Part shown: piece by piece, positions 41,328 to 49,111 of the stretch
How the letters are laid out: every line of letters begins with the position of its first letter
Position numbering within the stretch: position 1 is the stretch's first letter
Notes under the pieces: model-generated
What the model saw: only the letters and a program-made list of their open reading frames with translations
Told to the model about the DNA's origin: nothing
Databases searched by the model: none
Source of the DNA: Amycolatopsis cihanbeyliensis
GTDB taxonomy: Bacteria; Actinomycetota; Actinomycetes; Mycobacteriales; Pseudonocardiaceae
Reading direction: 5' to 3'
DNA: 64,000 nt
NCBI RefSeq assembly: GCF_006715045.1
Contig: NZ_VFML01000001.1
Location: 3,688,501 to 3,752,500, forward strand
Made by a program: the position numbers and the translations under genes

Positions 41328-41978
41328 TCAGCGGAGCTTGCCGAGGACGCCGTCGCCGTGCTCGTACAGCCGCAGCACGCCGCCGACGGTGAACTCGGTG
41401 AGCAGGTCGATCAGCGCCGAGCGGTCCGGGGGCGCGCCCTGCCAGTCCAGCCGCAGCACGGTCTCGGTCATCGCGAAGTACATCGCGACCAGCGCGGTGT
41501 CCGCCCGGCCCGGCTCCACCCCGTGCGCGGCCCAGCGCTGCCTGCTGGCCTCGGTGTACAGCGGGACCAGCCGGGCGCGGATGCGGGTCATCGCGGGGTC
41601 GCCCGCGCGCTCGGCCTCCTGCAGCACCGGTAGCGCGTCCGGGTGTTCGTGCGCGAAGTCGAACAGGGCGGCGTAGTTGCGCCGCGCCCATGCCCGCAGG
41701 TCCGGTGCGGTCTCGTCCGTCGCCCTTGCGCTGATCCACTCGAAGGCGAGGTGTTCCACCTCGGCGACGACCTCGGCGAACAGCCCGGCCTTGTCCCCGA
41801 ACTGCTCGTACACGCTCTGCCTGCTCAGCCCGGCCCGCCCCGCGATCTGCCCGACCGTCGCGGCCTGCATCCCCTGCTCGGCGAACACCTGCCTGGCCGC
41901 GGTCAGCACCAGCCTCCGCTGCCGCGCGACCGACAGCTTGCGCGGGCGTCCCGGACCCCTGCGGGACGGGGTTGACAT
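41328..41978 (-). CDS. TetR-family regulator (likely controls the divergent lipase)
   Basis: A 216-residue regulator. After a basic N-terminal arm (SRRGPGRPRK) comes the helix-turn-helix VLTAARQVFAEQGMQAATVGQIAGRAGLSRQSVYEQFGDKAGLF, then a helical ligand domain. It is divergent from the secreted lipase gene; a perfect 9-bp-arm palindrome lies between them at 42003-42024 and would cover both promoters. Control of itself and the lipase is inferred. Confidence 0.9.
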   Translation of the reverse strand: MSTPSRRGPGRPRKLSVARQRRLVLTAARQVFAEQGMQAATVGQIAGRAGLSRQSVYEQFGDKAGLFAEVVAEVEHLAFEWISARATDETAPDLRAWARRNYAALFDFAHEHPDALPVLQEAERAGDPAMTRIRARLVPLYTEASRQRWAAHGVEPGRADTALVAMYFAMTETVLRLDWQGAPPDRSALIDLLTEFTVGGVLRLYEHGDGVLGKLR

Positions 41979-42002
41979 CGTGAGTCACCTCACCCAATCT
42001 CT

Positions 42003-42024
42003 TTTTCGACAGTGATGTCGAAAA
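42003..42024. promoter_or_regulatory. Palindromic operator between TetR and lipase genes
   Basis: TTTTCGACA-GTGA-TGTCGAAAA: perfect 9-bp arms with a 4-base centre, AT-rich ends, 24 bases upstream of the TetR start and 25 before the lipase start. This is the expected size and place for a TetR-dimer site. Confidence 0.75.
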
Positions 42025-42049
42025 CTTTCCCGCTCGATGAGGAGCAAGT

Positions 42050-43279
42050 ATGCGCGTTCCCTCCCGCGCCCGTCGGTTGCTCGGCACCCTGCTCGCCGCG
42101 GCCACCGGCATGGCTGTCCTGACGGTCGGCGCCGCCCCGGCCGCGGCGGAGTCGTTCTATGATCCCCCGACTCCGCTACCCCCGGGCGAGAACGGGGACA
42201 TCATCCGGCACGAACCTGCCGAGTTCTTCATCGATCCGATCAAGCTGATCCGGCCGGACGCGCAGGTCCAGCGGATCATGTACCGCAGCACGGACACCCA
42301 CGGCGAGCCGATCGCCGTCACCGGGACCGTGCTGACCCCGAACTCGCCGTGGCGGGGGGAGGGCCCGCGCCCGGTCGTCGGATACGCGCCCGGTACCCAG
42401 GGTGTCGGCGATGAGTGCGCACCGTCCAAGGCACTGTCCGCGGGTCTCGAGTACGAGGGCCCGTTCATCGCCGGCCTGCTGACCCGCGGCTACGGCGTGG
42501 TGGTCACCGACTACGAGGGGCTGGGCACGCCGGGGATGCACACCTACGTGAACCGGGCCGCCGAGGGGCACGCCGTGCTGGACGCGGTCCGGGCCGCGCA
42601 GCGGCTGCCCGAGGCGGACCTTCCGGGCGCGGGACCGGTGGCCACCGCGGGGTACTCGCAGGGCGGCGGGGCCTCGGCCGCCGCCGCCGAGCTGCACCCG
42701 GAGTACGCACCCGAACTGGACCTGCGCGGCTCCTACGCCGGGGCGGTACCGGCCGACCTTGCCGTGGTGGCAGAGAACCTGGACGGGCACTATGCCGCGG
42801 GCTTCCTCGGCTACGCGCTGCTCAGCATGGACGAGGCGTACCCGGAGCTGAACATCCCGGACGTGCTGAACGAGCGGGGCAAGCGGCTGCTGAGTGAGGT
42901 CGAGCACCAGTGCACCCCGCAGGCGATCGCGGCGCACGCCTTCACCAAGTCGACCGACCTGACCAGGGACGGCCGCCCGCTCTCGGCCTACCTCGACGAG
43001 GAACCGTATGCCTCGCGGGTCGCCGAGCAGCGGATCGGCGAGCGGCCGCCCGAGGTGCCGATGCTGGTGGTGCACAGCGTGCTGGACGACATCGTGCCCT
43101 ACGACCAGGGCAGGCGGATGGCCCGCGAGTGGTGCTCCGGCGGCTCGAACGTGCAGTTCAGCAGCTCGCTGGTGCCCACGCACGTGGGCGGCGCGATCCG
43201 GGCGTTCCCGGAGATGTTCCTCTGGCTCGGTGATCGGTTCGCGGGCAAGACGCCGCCGGACAACTGCGGGCGGTTCTGA
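42050..43279 (+). CDS. Secreted lipase (LIP/secretory lipase family)
   Basis: A 409-residue alpha/beta hydrolase with a signal peptide ending near APAAAES. The fold is that of secretory lipases: PRPVVGYAPGTQGVGDECAPS (oxyanion region), GYGVVVTDYEGLGTPG, the nucleophile elbow GYSQGGG, the acid in LVVHSVLDDIVPYDQG and the histidine in PTHVGGAIRAFP. Cys pairs (DECAPS, HQCTP, EWCSGG, DNCGRF) suggest disulfides. It would release fatty acids outside the cell. Likely repressed by the divergent TetR protein. Confidence 0.92.
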   Translation: MRVPSRARRLLGTLLAAATGMAVLTVGAAPAAAESFYDPPTPLPPGENGDIIRHEPAEFFIDPIKLIRPDAQVQRIMYRSTDTHGEPIAVTGTVLTPNSPWRGEGPRPVVGYAPGTQGVGDECAPSKALSAGLEYEGPFIAGLLTRGYGVVVTDYEGLGTPGMHTYVNRAAEGHAVLDAVRAAQRLPEADLPGAGPVATAGYSQGGGASAAAAELHPEYAPELDLRGSYAGAVPADLAVVAENLDGHYAAGFLGYALLSMDEAYPELNIPDVLNERGKRLLSEVEHQCTPQAIAAHAFTKSTDLTRDGRPLSAYLDEEPYASRVAEQRIGERPPEVPMLVVHSVLDDIVPYDQGRRMAREWCSGGSNVQFSSSLVPTHVGGAIRAFPEMFLWLGDRFAGKTPPDNCGRF

Positions 43280-43312
43280 GAACCTGTTCCCGGACTGGAC
43301 TTGGCTGCCCGA

Positions 43313-43332
43313 GGCGAGCGGAAGAACGCGCG
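43313..43332. repeat. 20-bp core of the 115-bp repeat, inverted copy C
   Basis: GGCGAGCGGAAGAACGCGCG here is the exact reverse complement of 43922-43941 within copy B. The two therefore bracket the DUF3151 gene as a 20-bp inverted repeat about 590 bases apart. Similarity beyond the core is weak. Confidence 0.8.
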
Positions 43333-43357
43333 CTGAGGAACCGGCACTGAGCCCGGG

Positions 43358-43771
43358 TCAGGACAGCCCGGTGGCCTCCGCCGCGGCCGGATCGGATTCG
43401 GTGAGGAACTGCTTGCAACGCTCGTACTCCTCGGCTTCCCCGATCCGGCCCGCCGCGGTGCCGAGGGCCGCCAGCGCCCGCAGGAAGCCCTGGTTCGGGC
43501 GGTGCTCCCAGGGGACCGGACCGTGCCCCTTCCAGCCGGCCCTGCGTAGCTGGTCGAGTCCACGGTGGTAACCGGTGCGCGCGTAGGCATAGGCGGCGAT
43601 CACCTCGCCGGCGGCAAGGGACTTCTCGGCCAGCGCTGCCCACGCCTCGCTGTAGTCGGGGTGCTCGGCGGCGACCTCGGTGGGGTCGGTGCCGGAGTCC
43701 ATCGCGGCCTCGGCGTCGGCGCGCTCCGGAAGGCGGGTCGGCTCGGGGCCGAGCAGGTTGGCGTGCGTCAT
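43358..43771 (-). CDS. DUF3151 protein
   Basis: A 137-residue soluble protein matching the actinobacterial DUF3151 family: MTHANLLGPEPTRLPERADAE, then VAAEHPDYSEAWAALAEKSL, YAYARTGYHRGLDQLRRAGWKGHGPVPWEH and PNQGFLRALAALGTAAG. The repeated helix pairs look TPR-like. In mycobacteria the family gene also lies beside fba, as here (two genes away), but its function is unknown to me. Flanked by the inverted 20-bp repeat cores. Confidence 0.85.
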   Translation of the reverse strand: MTHANLLGPEPTRLPERADAEAAMDSGTDPTEVAAEHPDYSEAWAALAEKSLAAGEVIAAYAYARTGYHRGLDQLRRAGWKGHGPVPWEHRPNQGFLRALAALGTAAGRIGEAEEYERCKQFLTESDPAAAEATGLS

Positions 43772-43833
43772 GCCGCAATTCTGGCAGAAACGCCGGAAGG
43801 GAACCTCAGTGTTCGCCTGGAAGCGCGCGGCGC

Positions 43834-43949
43834 GGTCGGCTCGGCGGGACTCGGACTCTGGTCACGACCGTCACCTCCGCAGGTCGCTCGCCCCGCCTCC
43901 CCGCTCGTGGGCTGCACCCAACGCGCGTTCTTCCGCTCGCCACAGCAGG
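43834..43949. repeat. 115-bp intergenic repeat, copy B
   Basis: Counterpart of 31286-31399, in the same orientation. It lies in the 200-base gap between the DUF3151 start and the small membrane peptide gene. The core CGCGCGTTCTTCCGCTCGCC (43922-43941) is repeated inverted at 43313-43332. Confidence 0.75.
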
Positions 43950-43973
43950 TCTCAGCGGCGCTCGGACGCTCTG

Positions 43974-44060
43974 TCAGAGCAAGGTGGTCAGCACCGTCGT
44001 CGCGCCGACCAGCACCAGCGCGGCGATCAGCACCGTGGCCACAACGCGTTTGGACATCAT
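43974..44060 (-). CDS. Very small single-helix membrane peptide (28 residues)
   Basis: ATG at 44060 (or the next codon) follows AAGGTGA, and the frame reads MMSKRVVATVLIAALVLVGA followed by TTVLTTLL and a stop. This is a short basic N-terminus plus one membrane helix. The good ribosome site and clean hydrophobic composition support a real micro-gene; it sits between fba and DUF3151 on the same strand. Function unknown. Confidence 0.6.
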   Translation of the reverse strand: MMSKRVVATVLIAALVLVGATTVLTTLL

Positions 44061-44133
44061 CCCGTCACCTTGCCGCTACCCCGAGATCCAGGGCAAATCC
44101 ACCACTCATCCGGGTGAACTTCCCCGCTGCCAT

Positions 44134-44173
44134 GAGTGACCGTTCCCGGCGTCGTCACCAGGAACGGTCACTC
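44134..44173 (-). terminator. Strong hairpin after fba
   Basis: A perfect 13-bp inverted repeat, GAGTGACCGTTCC ... GGAACGGTCACTC, with a 14-base loop, beginning 16 bases beyond the fba stop. It lacks a T-run but is the usual form of terminator in GC-rich actinobacteria. Confidence 0.8.
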
Positions 44174-44188
44174 CTGGCGGTGGGCTGG

Positions 44189-45220
44189 TCAGCGGAGGGT
44201 CTGGCCGGTGGACTTGAGGGCCCGGGTGGCCTCCACCACGCGGTCGGCCATCGCCGCCTCGGCGACCTTGAGGTAGCTACGCGGGTCGTAGGCCTTCTTG
44301 TTGCCCACCTCGCCGTCGATCTTCAGCACGCCGTCGTAGTTCTTGAAGAAGTGGTCGGCGATCGGGCGGGAGAAGGCGTACTGGGTGTCGGTGTCCACGT
44401 TCATCTTGATCACGCCGTAGGACAGCGCCTCGTGGATCTCCTCCAGCAGCGAGCCGGAACCGCCGTGGAACACCAGCTCGAACGGCTTCGAGCCCGCGGG
44501 AAGGCCGAGCTTCTCGGCGGCCACCGCCTGCCCGCGCTCGAGCACGTCCGGCCGGAGCTGGACCGCGCCCGGCTTGTACGAGCCGTGCACGTTGCCGAAG
44601 GTCGCGGCGAGCAGGTACCGGCCCTTGTCCCCGGCACCGAGCGTGTCCACGGTCTTCACGAAGTCGCCCTCGGCGGTGTACAGCTTCTCGTTGATCTCGT
44701 TCGAGACGCCGTCCTCCTCGCCGCCGACGACGCCGATCTCCACCTCGAGGATGATCTTCGCGGCGGCGGCCTTTGCCAGCAGCTCACCCGCGATCTCCAG
44801 GTTCTCGTCCAGGTCGATCGCCGAGCCGTCCCACATGTGCGACTGGAACAGCGGGTTCTCCCCGCGGTCCACCCGCTCCTGCGAGATCTCCAGCAGCGGC
44901 CGGACGAAGCCGTCCAGCTTGTCCTTCGGGCAGTGATCGGTGTGCAGCGCGATGTTCACCGGGTACTTCGCGGCGACCACGTGCGCGAACTCGGCGAGCG
45001 CGGAGGCACCGGTCACCATGTCCTTGACCTTGGTGCCGGAGGCGAACTCGGAACCGCCGGTGGAGAACTGGATGATCCCGTCGCTCTCCGCCTCGGCGAA
45101 GCCGCGCAGCGCGGCGTTCAGGGTCTCCGACGAGGTCACGTTGATGGCCGGGTAGGCGAACTCCCCTCCCTTGGCCTTGTCCAGCATCTCCGCGTAGACC
45201 TCGGGGGTCGCGATGGGCAT
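44189..45220 (-). CDS. fbaA: Class II fructose-bisphosphate aldolase
   Basis: A 343-residue zinc-dependent aldolase that splits fructose-1,6-bisphosphate in glycolysis and runs in reverse in gluconeogenesis. The class II features are NVTSSETLNAALRGF, the zinc-binding ALHTDHCPKDK, LEVEIGVVGGEEDGV, FGNVHGSYKPG and FHGGSGS plus KMNVDTDTQYAF. ATG at 45220; length normal. Terminated by the 44134 hairpin. Confidence 0.97.
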   Translation of the reverse strand: MPIATPEVYAEMLDKAKGGEFAYPAINVTSSETLNAALRGFAEAESDGIIQFSTGGSEFASGTKVKDMVTGASALAEFAHVVAAKYPVNIALHTDHCPKDKLDGFVRPLLEISQERVDRGENPLFQSHMWDGSAIDLDENLEIAGELLAKAAAAKIILEVEIGVVGGEEDGVSNEINEKLYTAEGDFVKTVDTLGAGDKGRYLLAATFGNVHGSYKPGAVQLRPDVLERGQAVAAEKLGLPAGSKPFELVFHGGSGSLLEEIHEALSYGVIKMNVDTDTQYAFSRPIADHFFKNYDGVLKIDGEVGNKKAYDPRSYLKVAEAAMADRVVEATRALKSTGQTLR

Positions 45221-45306
45221 GGGTTTCGTCCTCCTCGGATAGCAGGCGCCTACGCCCGCATCCTACGAGGCACCGGCGACCCGGCAGCACCCCACGAGGG
45301 AACCCG

Positions 45307-46134
45307 CTAGAACAGGGCGGCCGCGAGCTCCCGGTAGGCGGGTCGCGGGTCGGCCCCGTCCGCGGTGAGCACCTGGACGGCGACGTGGTCGGCCCCCGCT
45401 TCCAGGTGCGCGGTGATGCCACGGGCGATGGTCGCGGCGTCCCCGTGCAGCGCGAGGGCGTCCACCAGCCGGTCGCTGCCGCCGTTGTAGAAGTCCAGCT
45501 CGGTGTAGCCGAAGCGGAGCAGGCTGTTGGTGTAGTTGCGCAGGCCGAGATAGGCACCGACGACCGGGCGGGCGATCGCCCGCGCGCGCTCCGGGTCGGT
45601 GTCCAGCACCACCTTCTGCTCGGGTGCCAGCAGCGGGCCGGAGCCCAGCGTCTCGCGGGCCTGCCGGGTGTGCTCGGGGGTGGTCAGGTACGGGTGCGCG
45701 CCCGCGGTCCGCTCACCGGCGACCCGCAGTACCTTCGGGCCGAGCGCGGCCAGCACGACCGAACCGGCGGGCACCCCGACGGCGTCCAGTTCGTCCAGGT
45801 ATCCCAGGATCTTCTGGTACGGGCTGGTGTAGGCGTCCTGCATCTCCGGGTGCCCGACACCGACCCCGAGCAGGAACCGGTTCGCGTGGTCCACCGCGAT
45901 GCGGTGGTAGGAGGCCGCGACCTCGGCCGCGCCCGCGGTCCACATGTTCACGATCCCGGTGGCGACCGCGATCTTGCGGGTCGCCTCGAGCAGCCCGTCC
46001 ACCGCGGCGAGGTCGGCCGGTGGCGAGCCACCGATCCAGATCGTCCCGTAGCCCAGCCGCTCGGCCTCCTCGGCGAACTCGGGATCCACCGCGCCGGCCC
46101 GCCACACTCCGATCTTGCCCAGTTCGATACCCAT
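45307..46134 (-). CDS. LLM-class F420-dependent oxidoreductase
   Basis: A 275-residue member of the luciferase-like/F420 family: GKIGVWRAGAVDPEFAEEAERLGYGTIWIGG, IAVATGIVNMWTAGAAEVAASYHRIA, RFLLGVGVGHPEM and a C-terminal GADHVAVQVLTADG. It is shorter than the 38197 enzyme and of the TIGR03620-like kind. ATG at 46134. Divergent from an SDR gene, with a palindrome between them that may control both. Substrate unknown. Confidence 0.87.
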   Translation of the reverse strand: MGIELGKIGVWRAGAVDPEFAEEAERLGYGTIWIGGSPPADLAAVDGLLEATRKIAVATGIVNMWTAGAAEVAASYHRIAVDHANRFLLGVGVGHPEMQDAYTSPYQKILGYLDELDAVGVPAGSVVLAALGPKVLRVAGERTAGAHPYLTTPEHTRQARETLGSGPLLAPEQKVVLDTDPERARAIARPVVGAYLGLRNYTNSLLRFGYTELDFYNGGSDRLVDALALHGDAATIARGITAHLEAGADHVAVQVLTADGADPRPAYRELAAALF

Positions 46135-46187
46135 GTGGCTGCCAACGGTCGAAGTTCGTAAGGAATTCCCCAACCAGAACTACCCAT

Positions 46188-46200
46188 CAGTAGCCTACTG
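46188..46200. promoter_or_regulatory. Palindrome between divergent LLM and SDR genes
   Basis: CAGTAG-C-CTACTG is a perfect 13-base palindrome within a longer, imperfect dyad (46179-46209). It lies centrally between start codons at 46134 and 46257, so one repressor or activator could act on both genes. No adjacent regulator gene is present. Confidence 0.5.
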
Positions 46201-46256
46201 TGAGTAAGTTCTGTAACCTGCCGCCAGCAGGCAGAACGAGGTGTCGAGGAGGACCC

Positions 46257-47183
46257 ATGGCGAATCCGCTTTCCCGGCTGACCGGTTCCCGGAGGGCCGG
46301 AAGGGACACCGTGGTGCTGATCACCGGCGCGGCGCGGGGGATCGGTGCCGGGCTGGCCGAGCGGATCGCCGCCACGGGGGCGAAGGTCGCGCTGGTCGGG
46401 CTGGAGATGGACGAGATGCGCGCGGTGGCCGAGCGGATCGGCCCGAACGCGCACGCCTGGGAGGCCGACGTCACCGACTGGGCGCAGCTGCGCGCGGCCG
46501 TCGCCGGGGTGGTCGAGCACTTCGGCGGGATCGACACGGTGATCGCCAACGCCGGGATCGCGACCACCGGGTTCGTCCGCTCGGTCGACCCCGCCGCCTT
46601 CGAGAAGGTGATCGAGGTGGACCTGCTCGGTGTCTGGCGCACCTTCCGGGTGGCCCTGCCGCACGTCCTCGAGCGCAAGGGTTACCTGCTGGCGATCTCC
46701 TCGTTCGCCGCGATCGCGCACCCACCCGGGATGGCCAACTACACCGCGGCCAAGGCCGGGGTGGAGGCGTTCTGCAACAGCCTGCGCGCGGAGGTCCGCC
46801 ACCTCGGCGTGCGGGTGGGCGTCGCGCATCCCACCTGGATCCGCACCGACCTGGTGGAAAGCGCCGACGCGCACCCGGTGTTCGGCAAGCTCAGGGCGGG
46901 GATGCCCGGCCTGTTCGGCAAGACCTACCCGCTGGAGCTCGCGCTGGAGCAGTTGCAGGCCGGCATCGAGCGGCGGGCGCGGACCATCCACGTGCCCCGC
47001 TGGGTGGGCGCGGTGAAGTTGATCAGGTCACTGCTGCCTCCGATGATCGAGCTCGGTGCCCGGTTGCGGGTGCCGGCTGCCGACCGGGCGGCGCTGGAGG
47101 ACATCGCCGCCCGGGGCGCCAGGGAGGCCTCGGTCACCGGGCACGGCGGGCGCGCGGCGACTGCCCTTGAGGCAGTGGACTAG
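46257..47183 (+). CDS. Short-chain dehydrogenase/reductase
   Basis: A 308-residue classical SDR. Seen are the cofactor motif TGAARGIGAG, the NAG motif (VIANAGIATTG), the catalytic serine in LAISSFAAIAHPPG and Tyr-x-x-x-Lys in NYTAAKAG. The C-terminal 70 residues (RTIHVPRWVGAVKLIRSLLPPMIE) are longer than a minimal SDR and resemble mycobacterial steroid/lipid-linked members. ATG at 46257 follows GAGGAGGA. Substrate unknown; divergent from an F420 enzyme. Confidence 0.9.
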   Translation: MANPLSRLTGSRRAGRDTVVLITGAARGIGAGLAERIAATGAKVALVGLEMDEMRAVAERIGPNAHAWEADVTDWAQLRAAVAGVVEHFGGIDTVIANAGIATTGFVRSVDPAAFEKVIEVDLLGVWRTFRVALPHVLERKGYLLAISSFAAIAHPPGMANYTAAKAGVEAFCNSLRAEVRHLGVRVGVAHPTWIRTDLVESADAHPVFGKLRAGMPGLFGKTYPLELALEQLQAGIERRARTIHVPRWVGAVKLIRSLLPPMIELGARLRVPAADRAALEDIAARGAREASVTGHGGRAATALEAVD

Positions 47184-47316
47184 TCCAGTTCCGTGATCAC
47201 AGTCGGAACCGCTGGCGTCGACCGGGTGACCCGATACGCTTTGTGTGCGTGCCCTCGACCGGGGACACGCAAGGCGAACCCACCGTAGTCAACCGGTCGA
47301 GGACGGGCAGGTATCG

Positions 47317-47892
47317 ATGCAGGGCCCCGCGGAGAGCAGTGTCGAACGCACGCTCGGACATCTGCGCACGATCGACACGCCCGCGCGGCCCAGCGAACCC
47401 ACGGCGCCACTCAACCTGGAGGACCTCTACCGCACGCACCGGATGCGGCTCGTCCGGCTGGCCATCCTGCTGGTGGACGAGCCGGCCACCGCGGAGGACG
47501 TGGTGCAGGAGGCGTTCACCGGGCTGCACCGCAACTGGGGTCGGCTGCGCGACGCCGCGGCCGCGGTCGGCTACCTGCGCACGGCGGTGGTCAACGGCTC
47601 TCGCAGCGTGCTGCGGCGGCGCAAGACGGCGCGGGACTACGTGCCACCGCATACCGCGAACGCCCGCTCGGCGGAGAGTCTGGCCATGCTGTCCACCGAG
47701 CACCAGTCGGTGGTCAACGCGCTGGCGAAACTGCCGCCACGGCAGCGCGAGGTGCTGGTCCTGCGGTACTACGGCGGGCTGTCCGAGTCGGAGATCTCCG
47801 AAGCGGCCGGGATCTCCAAGGGCACGGTGAAGTCGACGGCCAGCCGGGCACTCGAAGCACTGCAGAAGGCAATGCACGAGGGGCATAAATAA
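47317..47892 (+). CDS. SigE-family ECF RNA polymerase sigma factor (orphan)
   Basis: A 191-residue sigma factor with a 35-residue N-terminal extension, region 2 (LYRTHRMRLVRLAILLVDEPATAEDVVQEAFTGLHRNW) and region 4 (LAKLPPRQREVLVLRYYGGLSESEISEAAGISKGTVKSTASRAL). ATG at 47317 with AGGT upstream; frames from 47245 are less likely. Unlike the pairs near 22 and 24 kb, no membrane regulator gene follows; the next gene is nagA, about 65 bases on. Confidence 0.87.
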   Translation: MQGPAESSVERTLGHLRTIDTPARPSEPTAPLNLEDLYRTHRMRLVRLAILLVDEPATAEDVVQEAFTGLHRNWGRLRDAAAAVGYLRTAVVNGSRSVLRRRKTARDYVPPHTANARSAESLAMLSTEHQSVVNALAKLPPRQREVLVLRYYGGLSESEISEAAGISKGTVKSTASRALEALQKAMHEGHK

Positions 47893-47929
47893 CGAGCTGG
47901 CTTCGAAGTAAGGGGGTTTTTCACTGGGG

Positions 47930-47945
47930 GCTGGTCTGGACCAAT
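47930..47945 (+). promoter_or_regulatory. DasR-type operator (dre) before nagA
   Basis: GCTGGTCTGGACCAAT differs at only three positions from the DasR consensus ACTGGTCTAGACCACT (established from Streptomyces). It ends 11 bases before the nagA start codon. DasR is the GntR-type repressor released by amino-sugar phosphates, and nagA is one of its classical targets. Confidence 0.82.
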
Positions 47946-47956
47946 ATGCTGTTGGT

Positions 47957-49111
47957 GTGAACGGTACCGGAAACTTCGTGATCACGGGCGCCAGAGTGGC
48001 GAGCCCGAACGGGATAATGGACTCCGGTTGGCTCGCGGTCTCCGGCGAGCTGATCACCGGTCTCGGTACCGGGGTCCCACCCGCAGGCGAGCAGGTGGAC
48101 GTCGGCGGGGCGCTGGTGGTGCCCGGATTCGTCGACACGCACTGCCACGGGGGTGGCGGCGGGTCGTTCTCCAGCACCGACCCGACCCAGTTCACCAGGG
48201 CGATCATGGCGCATCGCAGGCATGGCACCACCACCATGCTGGCCAGCCTGGTCTCCGATCCGATCCCGATCCTGGCCGACCAGCTCGCCGCGCTCGGCGA
48301 GCTGGTGCAGGACGGTGACCTGGCAGGCATCCACCTCGAGGGACCGTTCATCGCACGCTCCCGGTGTGGCGCCCACGACCCGGAGGCGCTGCGCGAACCG
48401 GACACCGACTCGGTGGACGCGCTGCTGGCCGCGGGGCGCGGCCATGTCCGGATGGTCACCCTCGCGCCGGAACTCACCGGCGGGATCAAGGCGGTACGCC
48501 AGCTCGCCGAGTCCGGGGTGATCGTCGCGGTCGGGCACACCGACGGGGTGGAGGAGCAGATCCGGCCCGCCGTGGACGCCGGGGCCACGGTGGCCACGCA
48601 CCTGTTCAACGGCATGCGCCCGCTGCACCACCGGGAGCCGGGTCCGATCGGGACCTTGCTGGACGACGGGCGGGTCACCGTCGAGCTGATCTGCGACCTG
48701 GTGCACGTTCACCCGACCATGCTGCGGCTGGCCGCCCGGCACGCGGGCGGGTCGCGGACGGTACTGGTCACCGACGCGATGTCGGCCACCGACGCCGCGG
48801 ACGGCACCTACACCCTCGGCAAGCTGGATGTGGATGTCCGGGACGGGGTGGCGAAGCTGGCCAGCAACGGTTCGCTGGCGGGTAGCACGCTCACCATGGA
48901 CACGGCGTTCCGCAACCTGGTCGTCGGCGCGGAGATGAGCGTTCCGGAAGCGGTGCGGGCCACCTCGGCCCGCCCGGCGGAGCTGCTCGGCGTCACCGAC
49001 AGGGTGGGCACGCTGAGCCCCGGCCTGCGCGCCGACCTGGTGGTGCTGGACGAGGACCTGCGCCCGGCGCGCGTGCTGCACCGCGGGAGCTGGGTCCCCG
49101 GCGTGCGCTAG
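47957..49111 (+). CDS. nagA: N-acetylglucosamine-6-phosphate deacetylase
   Basis: NagA (384 residues) removes acetate from GlcNAc-6-phosphate, feeding amino sugars from chitin and peptidoglycan turnover into metabolism. The amidohydrolase features are [12 protein letters not shown] (metal region), IHLEGPFIA (metal glutamate), [25 protein letters not shown] and the catalytic aspartate in [15 protein letters not shown] at 47957 lies just after a DasR-type box, which predicts induction by amino sugars. The stop overlaps the convergent lctP stop by four bases (CTAG). Confidence 0.95.
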   Translation: MNGTGNFVITGARVASPNGIMDSGWLAVSGELITGLGTGVPPAGEQVDVGGALVVPGFVDTHCHGGGGGSFSSTDPTQFTRAIMAHRRHGTTTMLASLVSDPIPILADQLAALGELVQDGDLAGIHLEGPFIARSRCGAHDPEALREPDTDSVDALLAAGRGHVRMVTLAPELTGGIKAVRQLAESGVIVAVGHTDGVEEQIRPAVDAGATVATHLFNGMRPLHHREPGPIGTLLDDGRVTVELICDLVHVHPTMLRLAARHAGGSRTVLVTDAMSATDAADGTYTLGKLDVDVRDGVAKLASNGSLAGSTLTMDTAFRNLVVGAEMSVPEAVRATSARPAELLGVTDRVGTLSPGLRADLVVLDEDLRPARVLHRGSWVPGVR

